Assembly: GCF_000721175.1 (NCBI RefSeq)
Contig: NZ_JOEZ01000001.1
Coordinates: 186,001 to 250,000 of the forward strand
Direction: 5' to 3'
From: Streptomyces anulatus
Lineage (GTDB): Bacteria > Actinomycetota > Actinomycetes > Streptomycetales > Streptomycetaceae
Length of the DNA stretch: 64,000 bases
Part shown: positions 1 to 7,786 of the stretch, piece after piece
How positions within the stretch are numbered: position 1 is the first letter of the stretch
Layout: each line of letters begins with the position of its first letter
Notes under the pieces: generated by a model
What the model was told of the DNA's origin: nothing
Seen by the model: the letters and a program-made list of their open reading frames with translations, nothing else
The model's database searches: none
Position numbers and translations under genes: made by a program

Positions 1-31
1 CCGGCAGCTTGAATTCGAGCACCTGCGCCAT
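1..31 (-). CDS. bkdC: E2 acyltransferase of branched-chain 2-oxoacid dehydrogenase, first 10 codons only
   Basis: Only the start of this gene is inside the window; it runs off the left edge. The ATG shares its A with the TGA of the E1-beta gene. The ten visible residues, MAQVLEFKLP, match the usual beginning of a lipoyl domain in 2-oxoacid dehydrogenase E2 subunits. E2 carries the swinging lipoyl arm and passes the acyl group to CoA. Its identity rests on these residues and on its position as third gene after E1-alpha and E1-beta; the catalytic domain is not visible. Confidence 0.8.
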   Translation of the reverse strand, partial: MAQVLEFKLP

Positions 32-1062
32 CAGCTGTCCGCCTCCCACTGCAACCGGGCCACCGCGTCGAGGACCCGGTCCACTCCCGGCAGATGGTGC
101 CGCTCCAGCATGGGCGGCGGGTAGGGGATGTCGAACCCGGCCACCCGCAGCACCGGGGCCTCCAGATGGTGGAAGCACCGCTCGGTGATCCGGGCCGCGA
201 TCTCGCCGCCGGGTCCGCCGAATCCGGGGGATTCATGGACGACGACCGCACGCCCGGTGCGCCGCACCGACGCGGCCACCGTCTCGTCGTCGAACGGCAC
301 CAGCGAACGCAGGTCCACCACTTCGAGGTCCCAGCCCTCGGCGACCGCCGCTTCGGCGGCTTCCATGCAGACCGGCAGGGAGGGCCCGTACGTGATCAGC
401 GTGGCGCTGTGCCCGGAACGGCGCACCACGGCCTTGCCGATCGGCTCGACCGCGGCGGGGGCCTCGGGCGACCAGTCGGCCTTGGACCAGTAGAGCCGCT
501 TCGGCTCCAGGAAGATCACCGGGTCGTCCGAGGCGATCGACTCCCGCAGCAGCCCGTACGCGTCGTCGACCGTGGCCGGCGTGACGACGTGCAGGCCGGG
601 GGTGGCCATGTAGTACGCCTCGGAGGAGTCGCTGTGGTGCTCGACCCCGCCGATCCCGCCGCCGTACGGCACCCGCACGGTGATGGGCAGCGGCATGGCC
701 CCGCCGGTGCGGTTGCGCATCTTGGCGACATGGCTCATCAGCTGCTCGAACGCCGGGTAGGCGAAGGCGTCGAACTGCATCTCCACCACGGGCCGCAGCC
801 CGTACATCGCCATGCCGACGGCCGCGCCGAGGATGCCCGCCTCGGCCAGCGGTGTGTCGGTGCAGCGGTCGTCGCCGAACTCCTTCGCCAGCCCGTCGGT
901 GATCCGGAAGACCCCGCCGAGCGTGCCCACGTCCTCACCGAGCACGTGGACGGTGGGGTCCTCGGCCATCGAGTCACGCAGGGCCCGCCCGAGGGCCTGG
1001 GCCATCGTGGCCGGTTTCGCCTTCGCCGTACGTCCGCCGGCCGTCGCTGCCGCGGTGGTCAT
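31..1062 (-). CDS. bkdB: 2-oxoacid dehydrogenase E1 component, beta subunit (branched-chain type)
   Basis: A 343-residue transketolase-like beta subunit that pairs with the upstream E1-alpha protein in thiamine-diphosphate-dependent decarboxylation of branched-chain 2-oxoacids. Visible family features are the N-terminal GEDVG and TPLAEAGILGAAVGMAMYG segments, a central EAYYMATPGLHVVTPAT segment, and the C-terminal domain that holds the dimer. The ATG at 1062 overlaps the E1-alpha stop by 4 bp, so translation is coupled. In Streptomyces the complex supplies isobutyryl-, isovaleryl- and 2-methylbutyryl-CoA for fatty acid and polyketide starters. Substrate class is inferred from similarity and from the divergent Lrp regulator; a pyruvate-type complex cannot be excluded from sequence alone. 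Confidence 0.88.
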   Translation of the reverse strand: MTTAAATAGGRTAKAKPATMAQALGRALRDSMAEDPTVHVLGEDVGTLGGVFRITDGLAKEFGDDRCTDTPLAEAGILGAAVGMAMYGLRPVVEMQFDAFAYPAFEQLMSHVAKMRNRTGGAMPLPITVRVPYGGGIGGVEHHSDSSEAYYMATPGLHVVTPATVDDAYGLLRESIASDDPVIFLEPKRLYWSKADWSPEAPAAVEPIGKAVVRRSGHSATLITYGPSLPVCMEAAEAAVAEGWDLEVVDLRSLVPFDDETVAASVRRTGRAVVVHESPGFGGPGGEIAARITERCFHHLEAPVLRVAGFDIPYPPPMLERHHLPGVDRVLDAVARLQWEADS

Positions 1063-2219
1063 CGTCCTGCCTCCGCACCCTGCTCGTCGTGGTCCTGTTC
1101 GGCGTCCAGCTCGGCGCGCAGGGTGGCCGCCTGCTCCCGGAGCTGGCCGGTCTGCTCGGCGTAGACGTGTGCGAACAGGTCCATCGGGGCCAGCTCCGGA
1201 TCCGCGTTCATCCGGTCGCGCAGGGCGGCGGCCATCCGTTCGGCGGCCTCCTTCGCCCGCTCGATGCCCTCGTCGTCCAGCAGCCCGCGCTCCGTCAGCT
1301 CCCGCTCCAGCAGCCGCACCGGGTCGTGCGCCTTCCATGCCTCGACCTCGCTGTCGACCCGGTAGCGGGTGGCGTCGTCGGCGTTGGTGTGGGCTTCCAT
1401 GCGGTAGGTGACGGCCTCGACCAGGGTCGGGCCCTCGCCGCGCCGGGCCCGGGCCACGGCCTCGCTCAGCACCTGGTGCACCGCGGCGGCGTCGTTGCCG
1501 TCGACGAGGCGGCCCGGCATGCCGTAACCGACGGCCTTGTGGGCGAGGGAGGGGGCGGCGGTCTGCTTGGCCAGCGGCACGGAGATCGCGAAGCCGTTGT
1601 TCTGGACGAAGAAGACGACCGGGGCCTTCCAGACGGCCGCGAAGTTCAGCGCCTCGTGGAAGTCGCCCTCGCTGGTGCCGCCGTCGCCGACCATGGCGAG
1701 CGCCACCACGTCGTCGCCCTTGAGCCGGGCGGCGTGCGCCAGCCCCACGGCGTGCGGGAGCTGGGTGGCCAGGGGGGTGCACAGCGGGGCGATGCGGTGC
1801 TCGCGCGGGTCGTAGCCGGTGTGCCGGTCGCCGCGCAGCAGGGTCAGCGCCTCGACCGGGTCGAGACCGCGCGCGACGGCTGCCAGCGTGTCGCGGTAGC
1901 TGGGGAAGAGCCAGTCGCGCTCCTCCAGGACCAGGGCGGCGGCGATCTCGGACGCCTCCTGGCCGGTGCTCGACGGGTAGACCGCCAGCCGGCCCTGCTT
2001 CGTCAGCGCGGTGGCCTGGGCGTTGTAGCGGCGCCCGCGGACCAGCTCGGCGTGGAGCCGGAGCAACAGCTCGGGATCGACATCGGCGACCGCGTCCGTA
2101 CCGAGCACCCGGTAGGGCTCCGGGTCCGGGAGCAGCGGGGCGGGGTCGGTGATCGGCTTCCAGGCCGGGGGCGGCGTGGGCCGGTAGGCGGCCGCGCCGG
2201 GCAGCTCTTGGACCGTCAT
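1059..2219 (-). CDS. bkdA: 2-oxoacid dehydrogenase E1 component, alpha subunit (branched-chain type)
   Basis: A 386-residue thiamine-diphosphate-binding E1-alpha subunit. The cofactor motif is visible as GDGGTSEGDFHEALNFAAVW followed by a PVVFFVQNN end, the GDG...NN pattern of this enzyme class. The segment DRHTGYDPREHRIAPLCTPL and a C-terminal helical region complete the fold. I chose the ATG at 2219 because an AGGAGG sequence lies 6-8 bases upstream and the family begins near here; the frame stays open further upstream only because of high G+C. It heads the bkdA-bkdB-bkdC operon, with 4-bp and 1-bp overlaps between genes. A TetR-operator-like palindrome and a DnaA box lie between it and the divergent Lrp gene. 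Confidence 0.88.
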   Translation of the reverse strand: MTVQELPGAAAYRPTPPPAWKPITDPAPLLPDPEPYRVLGTDAVADVDPELLLRLHAELVRGRRYNAQATALTKQGRLAVYPSSTGQEASEIAAALVLEERDWLFPSYRDTLAAVARGLDPVEALTLLRGDRHTGYDPREHRIAPLCTPLATQLPHAVGLAHAARLKGDDVVALAMVGDGGTSEGDFHEALNFAAVWKAPVVFFVQNNGFAISVPLAKQTAAPSLAHKAVGYGMPGRLVDGNDAAAVHQVLSEAVARARRGEGPTLVEAVTYRMEAHTNADDATRYRVDSEVEAWKAHDPVRLLERELTERGLLDDEGIERAKEAAERMAAALRDRMNADPELAPMDLFAHVYAEQTGQLREQAATLRAELDAEQDHDEQGAEAGR

Positions 2220-2325
2220 GAGAAGCACCTCCTGGCATCGAGGGAGATCGAGGGGTGTCGATCGGGGGTGTCGATATGGAGCGAGATGTCGAAAGGTGGA
2301 CGAGGCACGGATGTGGCGCGCCTCA

Positions 2326-2342
2326 CCTACCGATTGTTCGGT
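2326..2342. promoter_or_regulatory. TetR-type operator-like palindrome between bkdA and the Lrp gene
   Basis: The 17 bases match the operator at 3935-3951 at 15 positions (CCTACCGATTGTTCGGT against CCGACCGATCGTTCGGT). It is 107 bp upstream of bkdA and 102 bp upstream of the Lrp gene, so a bound repressor could reach either promoter. Binding is inferred from sequence similarity only. Confidence 0.5.
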
Positions 2343-2376
2343 CGCGAGCGCATTTTGGCTACAGGCACCGCCAGCC

Positions 2377-2385
2377 TGTGGACAA
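2377..2385 (-). promoter_or_regulatory. DnaA box (exact TTGTCCACA)
   Basis: TGTGGACAA on the plus strand is the exact complement of the Streptomyces DnaA-box consensus. A one-mismatch box (TTCTCCACA) follows at 2390-2398. Both are in the bkdA/Lrp divergent promoter region, about 50 kb from oriC. Confidence 0.5.
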
Positions 2386-2443
2386 ACGGTTCTCCACAGC
2401 CTGGGATAGGGGCAGGTCGTCCACGACAGGGAGGCGCGGGCCG

Positions 2444-3055
2444 ATGGCAGCTGAACAAATGGCCGACAGGGGCAAGGAGCCGGGCCAGGCCACGCCCGCG
2501 GCCACGCCGTCGGCGGCACCCCCGGCCGTACCTCCGGCAGCCCCGACGGGCCAGGCGGGACCGGCGGCGGAGCCCCAGGTTCCGCCCGCGCGGCCGCTGG
2601 ACGCCATCGACCGCGACATCCTGCGCATCCTCCGGACGGACGGGCGCGCCTCGATACGGTCCGTGGCCGAACGGGTCCACGTCTCGCGCGCCAACGCCTA
2701 CGCCCGGATCAACCGGCTCGTCGAGGACGGTGTGATCCGCGGCTTCGGCGCCCGGGTCGACCACGAGCGGGCAGGCCAGGGGGCGTCCGCGTACATCACG
2801 CTCAAGATCGTGCAGAACTCCTGGCGCACCGTGCGCGAGCAGCTCCAGGCGCTGCCCGGGGCCACGCACATCGCGCTGGTCAGCGGCGACTTCGACGTTC
2901 TGCTCCTGGTGCACACGCCGGACAACCGGGCGCTGCGCGAGCTGGTCCTCACCCGGATCCAGTCCATCCCCGAGGTGCTCTCGACGCGGACCTTGCTGGT
3001 GTTCGAGGAGACGGACCTCGGCCCGCGCCCGGACCGGCCGGCGGAACTCGCCTGA
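2444..3055 (+). CDS. Lrp/AsnC family regulator, probable bkd regulator
   Basis: A 203-residue protein. Residues 1-50 are a low-complexity Ala/Pro leader. A winged-helix Lrp domain follows (LDAIDRDILRILRTDGRASI ... RVHVSRANAYARINRLVEDG), then a RAM ligand-binding domain (TLKIV ... GDFDVLLLVHT ... VLSTRTLLVF). Lrp proteins sense amino acids. Divergent placement beside a branched-chain keto-acid dehydrogenase operon points to control of that operon; a comparable Lrp-type regulator, BkdR, is known for Streptomyces bkd genes. The ATG at 2444 has a GGGAGG about ten bases upstream; ATG 2459 is a shorter alternative. The gene ends in a 26-bp sequence repeated at 3264-3289. Confidence 0.85.
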   Translation: MAAEQMADRGKEPGQATPAATPSAAPPAVPPAAPTGQAGPAAEPQVPPARPLDAIDRDILRILRTDGRASIRSVAERVHVSRANAYARINRLVEDGVIRGFGARVDHERAGQGASAYITLKIVQNSWRTVREQLQALPGATHIALVSGDFDVLLLVHTPDNRALRELVLTRIQSIPEVLSTRTLLVFEETDLGPRPDRPAELA

Positions 3056-3289
3056 CCGCGCCGGGCGGGCTCAGAGCCTGTCGGGTGGCCTGGGATCGGA
3101 AAGCGGACGCGGTCCGGTGCGTGCGATTCCAAGGCGTCGAGAGGTCCTCGTAGCGGAGCTACCAAGGCATTTCGGCAACGCCGGAAGCGTGCGTGCCAGG
3201 GCGTGGCCGCCCGATCAGAGGCCACCCGACAGGCTCTCAGCGACCGTTCGCCCGTCCGGAACCCGCCTGACCGCGCCGGGCGGGCTCAG
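3049..3289. repeat. Short tandem duplication of the Lrp/TetR convergent junction, split by a mobile element
   Basis: Bases 3049-3074 are identical to 3264-3289. The 26-bp unit contains the stop codon of the Lrp gene and, in its second copy, the stop codon of the convergent TetR gene. The sequence after the inserted element (3237-3256) also resembles the TetR 3' end (CGACCGTTCGC against CGGCCGTTCGC). Removing the element at 3074-3236 and one TCA leaves a tandem repeat of about 49 bp. So the junction was duplicated and the first copy was later interrupted. Confidence 0.7.
3074..3236. mobile_element. MITE-like element, 163 bp, with perfect 18-bp terminal inverted repeats
   Basis: The ends, 3074-3091 and 3219-3236, are exact inverted repeats beginning GAGCCTGTCGGG. 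TCA occurs on both flanks (3071-3073 and 3237-3239), as expected for a 3-bp target duplication. No reading frame of useful length lies inside. The centre shares blocks with the element at 35774-35950, including GGTGCGTGCGAT near the left and AGCGTGCGTGCCAG near the right. This fits a non-autonomous element moved by a transposase encoded elsewhere. Confidence 0.65.
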
Positions 3290-3882
3290 CGGCCGTTCGC
3301 GCGCATCCCCTCGAAGGCCAGCTGGACGACGGTGTCCGCGAGCTGCTCCTCCCCCGGGAAACCGTCCGGCTGCGGCCGGTACCACTCGACCAGCGAGTTC
3401 ACCATGCCGAACAGCAGCCGGGTCGCCAGCCGTATGTCCACGTCCGCCCGGAGGTCGCCCTCGGCGACCGCGGCCTTGAGCAGCTCCGACACCCGCTGGT
3501 CGAACTCGCGGCGCCGCTCCAGCGCCCAGCGCTCCGTGTTCGTGTTGCCTCGCACGCGCAGCAGCAGGGTGACGTAGGGGACCTCGGCCATCAGCACGTC
3601 GACGGTCCGGCGCGTGACGTACTCGACCCGCTCGACCGCGCGCCCGCGCAGCGCCCCCGGCTCGTCGAGGATGGCGAAGAGCCCGTCGAGCGCCCGGCTC
3701 ACGGCCCGGCGCAGCAGCTCCTCCTTGCCCGCCACATGGTGGTAGATGGAGGACTTCGAGATGCCCGCCGCCCGGGAGAGATGCTCCATGGACGTACCGT
3801 CGTAGCCGCGCTCGTTGAAGACACGGACGGCGACGGTGAGCAGGGTCTCCGGTGTGTACGTGTCCCGCTTGGCCGTGGTCAT
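3286..3882 (-). CDS. TetR family regulator, probable phenylacetate-pathway repressor
   Basis: A 198-residue TetR protein. The N-terminal helix-turn-helix is clear (VRVFNERGYDGTSMEHLSRA followed by AGISKSSIYHHVAGKEELL), and the C-terminal half is a helical ligand and dimer domain. It is divergent from paaN with 123 bp between them, and that gap holds a palindrome repeated exactly before paaA. In other Actinobacteria TetR-type PaaR proteins repress phenylacetate genes and respond to phenylacetyl-CoA; the same role is inferred here. The ATG at 3882 follows a GGGGGAGGA ribosome site by about eight bases. Its stop lies within a duplicated junction beside a MITE-like element. Confidence 0.82.
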   Translation of the reverse strand: MTTAKRDTYTPETLLTVAVRVFNERGYDGTSMEHLSRAAGISKSSIYHHVAGKEELLRRAVSRALDGLFAILDEPGALRGRAVERVEYVTRRTVDVLMAEVPYVTLLLRVRGNTNTERWALERRREFDQRVSELLKAAVAEGDLRADVDIRLATRLLFGMVNSLVEWYRPQPDGFPGEEQLADTVVQLAFEGMRANGR

Positions 3883-3904
3883 GTCCGCGATCCTCCCCCA
3901 TGAG

Positions 3905-3913
3905 TTGTCCACA
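3905..3913 (+). promoter_or_regulatory. DnaA box (exact TTGTCCACA)
   Basis: An exact consensus DnaA box lies in the divergent tetR/paaN promoter region, 21 bp from the TetR-type operator at 3935-3951. Confidence 0.5.
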
Positions 3914-3934
3914 GGTTCCCTGGGGCCCCTTGTC

Positions 3935-3951
3935 CCGACCGATCGTTCGGT
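3935..3951. promoter_or_regulatory. TetR-type operator in the tetR/paaN divergent promoter
   Basis: CCGACCGATCGTTCGGT is the exact reverse complement of the site at 8687-8703 before paaA. It is an imperfect palindrome built on ACCGA...TCGGT, of the kind reported for PaaR-type TetR repressors. From here a repressor could control its own gene and paaN. Confidence 0.75.
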
Positions 3952-4005
3952 TACTCTAACTCCGTCCGTACGTCCCCGCCCGGCTCGATGAGGAGTTGGT
4001 CCGCC

Positions 4006-5706
4006 ATGGCCGCCGCGCTCACCCCCCAGCAGCTTTCCGAGACCCACCGGCCCACGCTCGACCAGGCCCTCGACGTGATCAGTACCCGCGCGTACTGGTC
4101 GCCGCACCCCGAGCACCCGAAGGCCTACGGGGAGGGCGGCGCCCCGGGCAGTCTGGGAGCGGCCGAGGGCAAGGCCGCGTTCGACGCCGTCCTGAACACC
4201 CGTCTCGACCTGGGTCAGCCCGGCACCGACGGCTGGACCGGCGGCGAGGTCTCGCCGTACGGACCGGAGCTCGGCGTCGAGTATCCGCACGCCGACCTGG
4301 ACGTCCTGCTTCCGGCGATGAAGGCCGGCACGGGCGCCTGGCGGGCGGCGGGGCCGGAGATCCGGGCCCTGGTCTGTCTGGAGATCCTGTCGCGGATCAG
4401 CGCCCGCACCCACGAGCTGGCCCACGCCGTGATGCACACGAGCGGCCAGGCCTTCATGATGGCGTTCCAGGCGGGCGGCCCGCACGCCCAGGACCGCGGC
4501 CTGGAGGCCGTGGCGTACGCCTACCGGGAGCAGGTCCGCACCCCGGAGACCGCCGACTGGTCCAAGCCGCAGGGCAAGCGCGATCCGCTGAAGCTGCACA
4601 AGTCGTTCATCACGTCCGGCCGCGGCGTCGCGCTGCTCATCGGCTGCAACACCTTCCCCACCTGGAACGGCTACCCCGGCCTCTTCGCCTCCCTCGCCAC
4701 GGGCAACCCGGTGCTGGTCAAGCCGCACCCGCGCGCCGTGCTCCCGCTGGCCCTCACGGTGTCCATCGCCCGCGAGGTGCTGAACGAGGCGGGCTTCGAC
4801 CCGAATCTGGTCGCGCTGGCCGCCGAGCGGCCCGGTGAGGGCATCGCCAAGACCCTCGCGGTCCGCCCCGAGATCCGGATCATCGACTACACCGGCTCCA
4901 CCGCCTTCGGCGACTGGCTGGAGGAGAACGCCCGCCAGGCCCAGGTCTACACGGAGAAGGCCGGGGTCAACACGATCGTCGTCGACTCCACCGACGACTA
5001 CCGCGGCATGCTCGCCAACCTGGCGTTCTCGCTCTCGCTGTACAGCGGCCAGATGTGCACCACCCCGCAGAACCTGCTGATTCCCCGGGACGGCATCGCC
5101 ACCGACGACGGCGCCAAGTCCTACGACGACGTGGTCGCCGACCTCGCGGGTGCCGTCAACGGGCTGCTCGGCGACGACGCCCGCGCGGCCGCCCTGCTCG
5201 GCGCGCTGGTCAACCCGGACGTCAGGGCTCGGCTGGAGGCCGCCGGAGAGCTCGGCGAGGTGGCGCTGGACTCGCGCACGGTCGCGAACGCCGAATTCCC
5301 CGACGCGGTCGTCCGTACGCCGGTCGTCGTGAAGCTCGACGGCACCAAGACCGACGACGACGCGGCCTACCTCTCGGAGTGCTTCGGGCCGGTGTCCTTC
5401 GCCGTCGCCGTCGAGTCGACGACCGCCGCCCTGGACCTGCTCCGCCGCACGATCCGCGACAAGGGGGCGATGACGGTCGGCGCCTACACCACGTCCCCCG
5501 AGGTGGAGCGCGCCATCGAGGACGTCTGCCTGGACGAGTCGGCCCAGCTCTCGCTGAACCTGACCGGAGGGGTCTACGTCAACCAGACCGCGGCCTTCTC
5601 CGACTTCCACGGCTCCGGCGGCAACCCCGCCGCGAACGCGGCCCTGTGCGACGGAGCCTTCGTCGCCAACCGCTTCCGCGTGGTGGAGGTGCGCCGCCAG
5701 GCGTGA
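4006..5706 (+). CDS. paaN: Phenylacetic acid degradation protein PaaN (ring-opening aldehyde dehydrogenase type)
   Basis: A 566-residue aldehyde dehydrogenase superfamily protein of the PaaN type. The catalytic cysteine is residue 351 (SLYSGQMCTTPQN), preceded by the YTGSTAFGDWLEE nucleotide-site segment; the end has the VNQTAAFSDFHGSGGNPAAN signature. In phenylacetate catabolism it oxidises the aldehyde formed when the oxepin-CoA ring opens. Length and ending show no fused MaoC-like hydratase domain, unlike the two-domain enterobacterial enzyme, so the hydrolase must be supplied by another protein. I chose ATG 4006, with a GAGGAG about ten bases upstream; an in-frame ATG at 3988 is less well placed. 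Its operator at 3935-3951 suggests induction by a phenylacetate metabolite. Confidence 0.88.
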   Translation: MAAALTPQQLSETHRPTLDQALDVISTRAYWSPHPEHPKAYGEGGAPGSLGAAEGKAAFDAVLNTRLDLGQPGTDGWTGGEVSPYGPELGVEYPHADLDVLLPAMKAGTGAWRAAGPEIRALVCLEILSRISARTHELAHAVMHTSGQAFMMAFQAGGPHAQDRGLEAVAYAYREQVRTPETADWSKPQGKRDPLKLHKSFITSGRGVALLIGCNTFPTWNGYPGLFASLATGNPVLVKPHPRAVLPLALTVSIAREVLNEAGFDPNLVALAAERPGEGIAKTLAVRPEIRIIDYTGSTAFGDWLEENARQAQVYTEKAGVNTIVVDSTDDYRGMLANLAFSLSLYSGQMCTTPQNLLIPRDGIATDDGAKSYDDVVADLAGAVNGLLGDDARAAALLGALVNPDVRARLEAAGELGEVALDSRTVANAEFPDAVVRTPVVVKLDGTKTDDDAAYLSECFGPVSFAVAVESTTAALDLLRRTIRDKGAMTVGAYTTSPEVERAIEDVCLDESAQLSLNLTGGVYVNQTAAFSDFHGSGGNPAANAALCDGAFVANRFRVVEVRRQA

Positions 5707-5721
5707 CTAGTGCCGCACTAG
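5707..5721. other. 15-bp palindrome between convergent paaN and SpoU/TrmH genes
   Basis: CTAGTGC-C-GCACTAG fills the 11-bp gap between the two stop codons and supplies the TAG stop of the minus-strand gene. It has no T-run and too tight a loop for a classic terminator, so a role in bidirectional 3' processing is only possible. Confidence 0.35.
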
Positions 5722-6407
5722 AGGGTCTCTCGCGGGTCCGGGACGTCGGCGTAGCGCTGCACCCACGCGTGCATCGCGATGGCCGCGGCGGCGCCGGCGT
5801 TGATGGACCGGGTCGAGCCGAACTGCGCGATCGAGCACACCATCGTGGCGTGCTCACGCGCCTCCTCGGTCAGGCCAGGGCCCTCCTGCCCGAACAGCAG
5901 GACGCACCGGCGCGGCAGCTCGGTGCGCTCCAGCGGTACGGCACCGGGGAGGTTGTCGATCCCGATGATCGGCAGCCCCTCGGCCGCCGCCCACGCGGTC
6001 AGACCGGCCGTGTCGGGGTGGTGGCGCACATGCTGGTAGCGGTCGGTGACCATGGCGCCACGCCGGTTCCAGCGCCGTCGGCCCACGATGTGGATCTCCT
6101 TCGCCAGGAAGGCGTTGGCGGTCCGCACCACCGAGCCGATGTTGAAGTCGTGGCCCCAGTTCTCCACGGCCACGTGGAAGTCGTGCCGCCGCAGGTCGAG
6201 ATCGGCGACGATCGCCTCCCGCGTCCAGTAGCGGTAGGCGTCGCCGACGTTGCGCCGGTCGCCGTCGGCCAGCAGTTCGGGGTCGTAGCGCTCGCCCTCG
6301 GGCCAGGGCAGCGGGTGCGGCCCGACACCGATCGTCTGGCCGTAGCCGTCGTCGTACTGGAGGGGTTCCGCCGGGGGCTCTTGGGTTCTGCCGGTCTCAC
6401 TGCTCAC
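5718..6407 (-). CDS. SpoU/TrmH family RNA 2'-O-methyltransferase
   Basis: A 229-residue SPOUT-class methyltransferase, which uses S-adenosylmethionine to methylate a ribose 2'-OH in tRNA or rRNA. The motifs are NIGSVVRTANAF (motif 1, with the catalytic Arg), CVLLFGQEGPGLTEEA (motif 2) and STRSINAGAAAAIAMHAW (motif 3, knotted cofactor site). The target RNA cannot be read from sequence. The GTG start at 6407 overlaps the stop of the HTTM gene by four bases (GTGA), so the two are translationally coupled, an unusual pairing of an RNA-modifying enzyme with a membrane protein. It converges on paaN. Confidence 0.85.
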   Translation of the reverse strand: MSSETGRTQEPPAEPLQYDDGYGQTIGVGPHPLPWPEGERYDPELLADGDRRNVGDAYRYWTREAIVADLDLRRHDFHVAVENWGHDFNIGSVVRTANAFLAKEIHIVGRRRWNRRGAMVTDRYQHVRHHPDTAGLTAWAAAEGLPIIGIDNLPGAVPLERTELPRRCVLLFGQEGPGLTEEAREHATMVCSIAQFGSTRSINAGAAAAIAMHAWVQRYADVPDPRETL

Positions 6408-7786
6408 CCGACGAGCGTATGGCCCCCGCCGCCACCCTGGAGCCGGGGCTCCTCCGTACCGTCGTGGCCGTCCTTCGCCGCTCCGGACTCCGGCGGGCCG
6501 GCGGGCCCGTCCGGGACGCCGGACGGGCCAAGCTTCCCCGGTGTACGGGACCGGCCGGGCAGCCCGGAGAGCAGTCGCCGCCTGCCGATCGTGGCGCGGG
6601 CGCCCAGCCACACGAGGAAGGCCGTCGGCAGGAACACCGCGTCGGCCGCGATCATCGCCATGGAGAAGAACGGCAGCCCGAGCAGCAGGGCGATCCCCGC
6701 GTGCTCGCAGATCATCGCGACCAGCAGGACGTTCTTGACCCGCCGGTTGAACAGCGTGAACGGGAAGGCGACCTGGACCATGACCGTGCCGTACGTCAGC
6801 ACCATCACCATCAGCCCGCTGGCGCCCAGGATGTCCGACAGGGCGGGCCACGGGGTGAAGTAGTCGAGGTTCAGCGGGTAGTAGAGCGCGGTGCCGTCCT
6901 GCCAGCGCGACCCCTGGATCTTGTACCAGCCGGCGGTCGCGTAGATCAGGCAGACCTCGGCCATGATCACGGCGATGGTGGCGTTGTGCGCGAGGTTGGC
7001 CAGCACATCGAGCAGGGTGCGGGGCTCGCCGTGCGGCATGTAGCGGTTCACGGCCCACCAGGCGGCGGCCGAGAGCCAGATCGTCCACAACAGGGTCGGG
7101 AACCACCAGGTGCCGCCGAGCCCGCCCAGCAGCGTGGCCACCACGAGGACGGGGCCGAGGAGCACCCAGAGCACCGGGCCCACGATGTCCCGCGGCGGCG
7201 TCAGGCCCGCCGCGGCACGCTGTGCGCTGCGCGCCGCACGCCGGGCGTCCAGCGACCAGACCTGGGCGCAGCGCGTCAGCACCAGGTAGATCGCCATGAG
7301 GTGGACGACGTTGTCGCCGCCGTCGCCCATGAAGATGCTGCGGTTCTGCACGGAGAGCACGCCGACCATGAAGAGGACGGACATGGTCCGGGTCCGCCAC
7401 CCGAGCAGCAGCGCCACGGCGGACAGCAGCGTGAGGACGTACACGACCTCGAACCAGACCGTGCTGTCGGTCCACATCAGGACGGAGAAGGCCTCGTTGC
7501 CGTTCGTGAGCCGGCGCGCCAGGTCCCAGTGCCACGGACTCTCGGGACCGTACAGCTCGTGGCGGTGCGGCAGCTCGCGCAGCAGGAAGAAGAGGTAGGT
7601 GGCGGCGAAGCCGATCCGGACGACGGCACTCTGGTACGGGCCGAGGGCCGAGGCCGTGACGCGCTGAAGGGCGCGGGCCGGACCGCCGCCGAGGTTGCCG
7701 GGGCCTCCGGAGCGGCGCTCGTCCGGGCGGGGGGCCGTGGACTGCCGGGCCGCGTCCTGCGGGGTCACGGGCGAGGGGATGGTCAC
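6404..7786 (-). CDS. HTTM-domain polytopic membrane protein (SdpB/gamma-carboxylase-like)
   Basis: A 460-residue multi-spanning membrane protein of the HTTM class, the horizontally transferred transmembrane domain related to vitamin K-dependent gamma-carboxylase and SdpB. Hydrophobic segments are visible at VVRIGFAATYLFFLL, VVYVLTLLSAVALLL, GPVLWVLLGPVLVVATLLGG, IAVIMAEVCLIYATAGWYKI, MVMVLTYGTVMVQVAFPF and MAMIAADAVFLPTAFLVW. Signature pieces include SIFMGDGGDNVVHLMAIYLV and GWYKIQGSRWQDGTALYYPL. The GTG at 7786 overlaps the DUF5819 stop by four bases, so it belongs to a coupled DUF5819-HTTM-methyltransferase unit. Such pairs resemble SdpA/SdpB of the Bacillus sporulation-delaying toxin system, but no toxin precursor is visible here. 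Substrate unknown. Confidence 0.8.
   Translation of the reverse strand: MTIPSPVTPQDAARQSTAPRPDERRSGGPGNLGGGPARALQRVTASALGPYQSAVVRIGFAATYLFFLLRELPHRHELYGPESPWHWDLARRLTNGNEAFSVLMWTDSTVWFEVVYVLTLLSAVALLLGWRTRTMSVLFMVGVLSVQNRSIFMGDGGDNVVHLMAIYLVLTRCAQVWSLDARRAARSAQRAAAGLTPPRDIVGPVLWVLLGPVLVVATLLGGLGGTWWFPTLLWTIWLSAAAWWAVNRYMPHGEPRTLLDVLANLAHNATIAVIMAEVCLIYATAGWYKIQGSRWQDGTALYYPLNLDYFTPWPALSDILGASGLMVMVLTYGTVMVQVAFPFTLFNRRVKNVLLVAMICEHAGIALLLGLPFFSMAMIAADAVFLPTAFLVWLGARATIGRRRLLSGLPGRSRTPGKLGPSGVPDGPAGPPESGAAKDGHDGTEEPRLQGGGGGHTLVG

Noticed and set aside
2255..2443. Upstream extension of the Lrp gene to a start at 2255
   Set aside because: The extra residues are not family-like and would cover the operator-like palindrome and DnaA boxes. 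ATG 2444 has a ribosome site.
3286..5610. Very long minus-strand open frame opposite paaN continuing into the TetR gene
   Set aside because: High G+C removes stop codons in the antisense frame. Only the last 198 residues match a family (TetR), with their own ATG and ribosome site.
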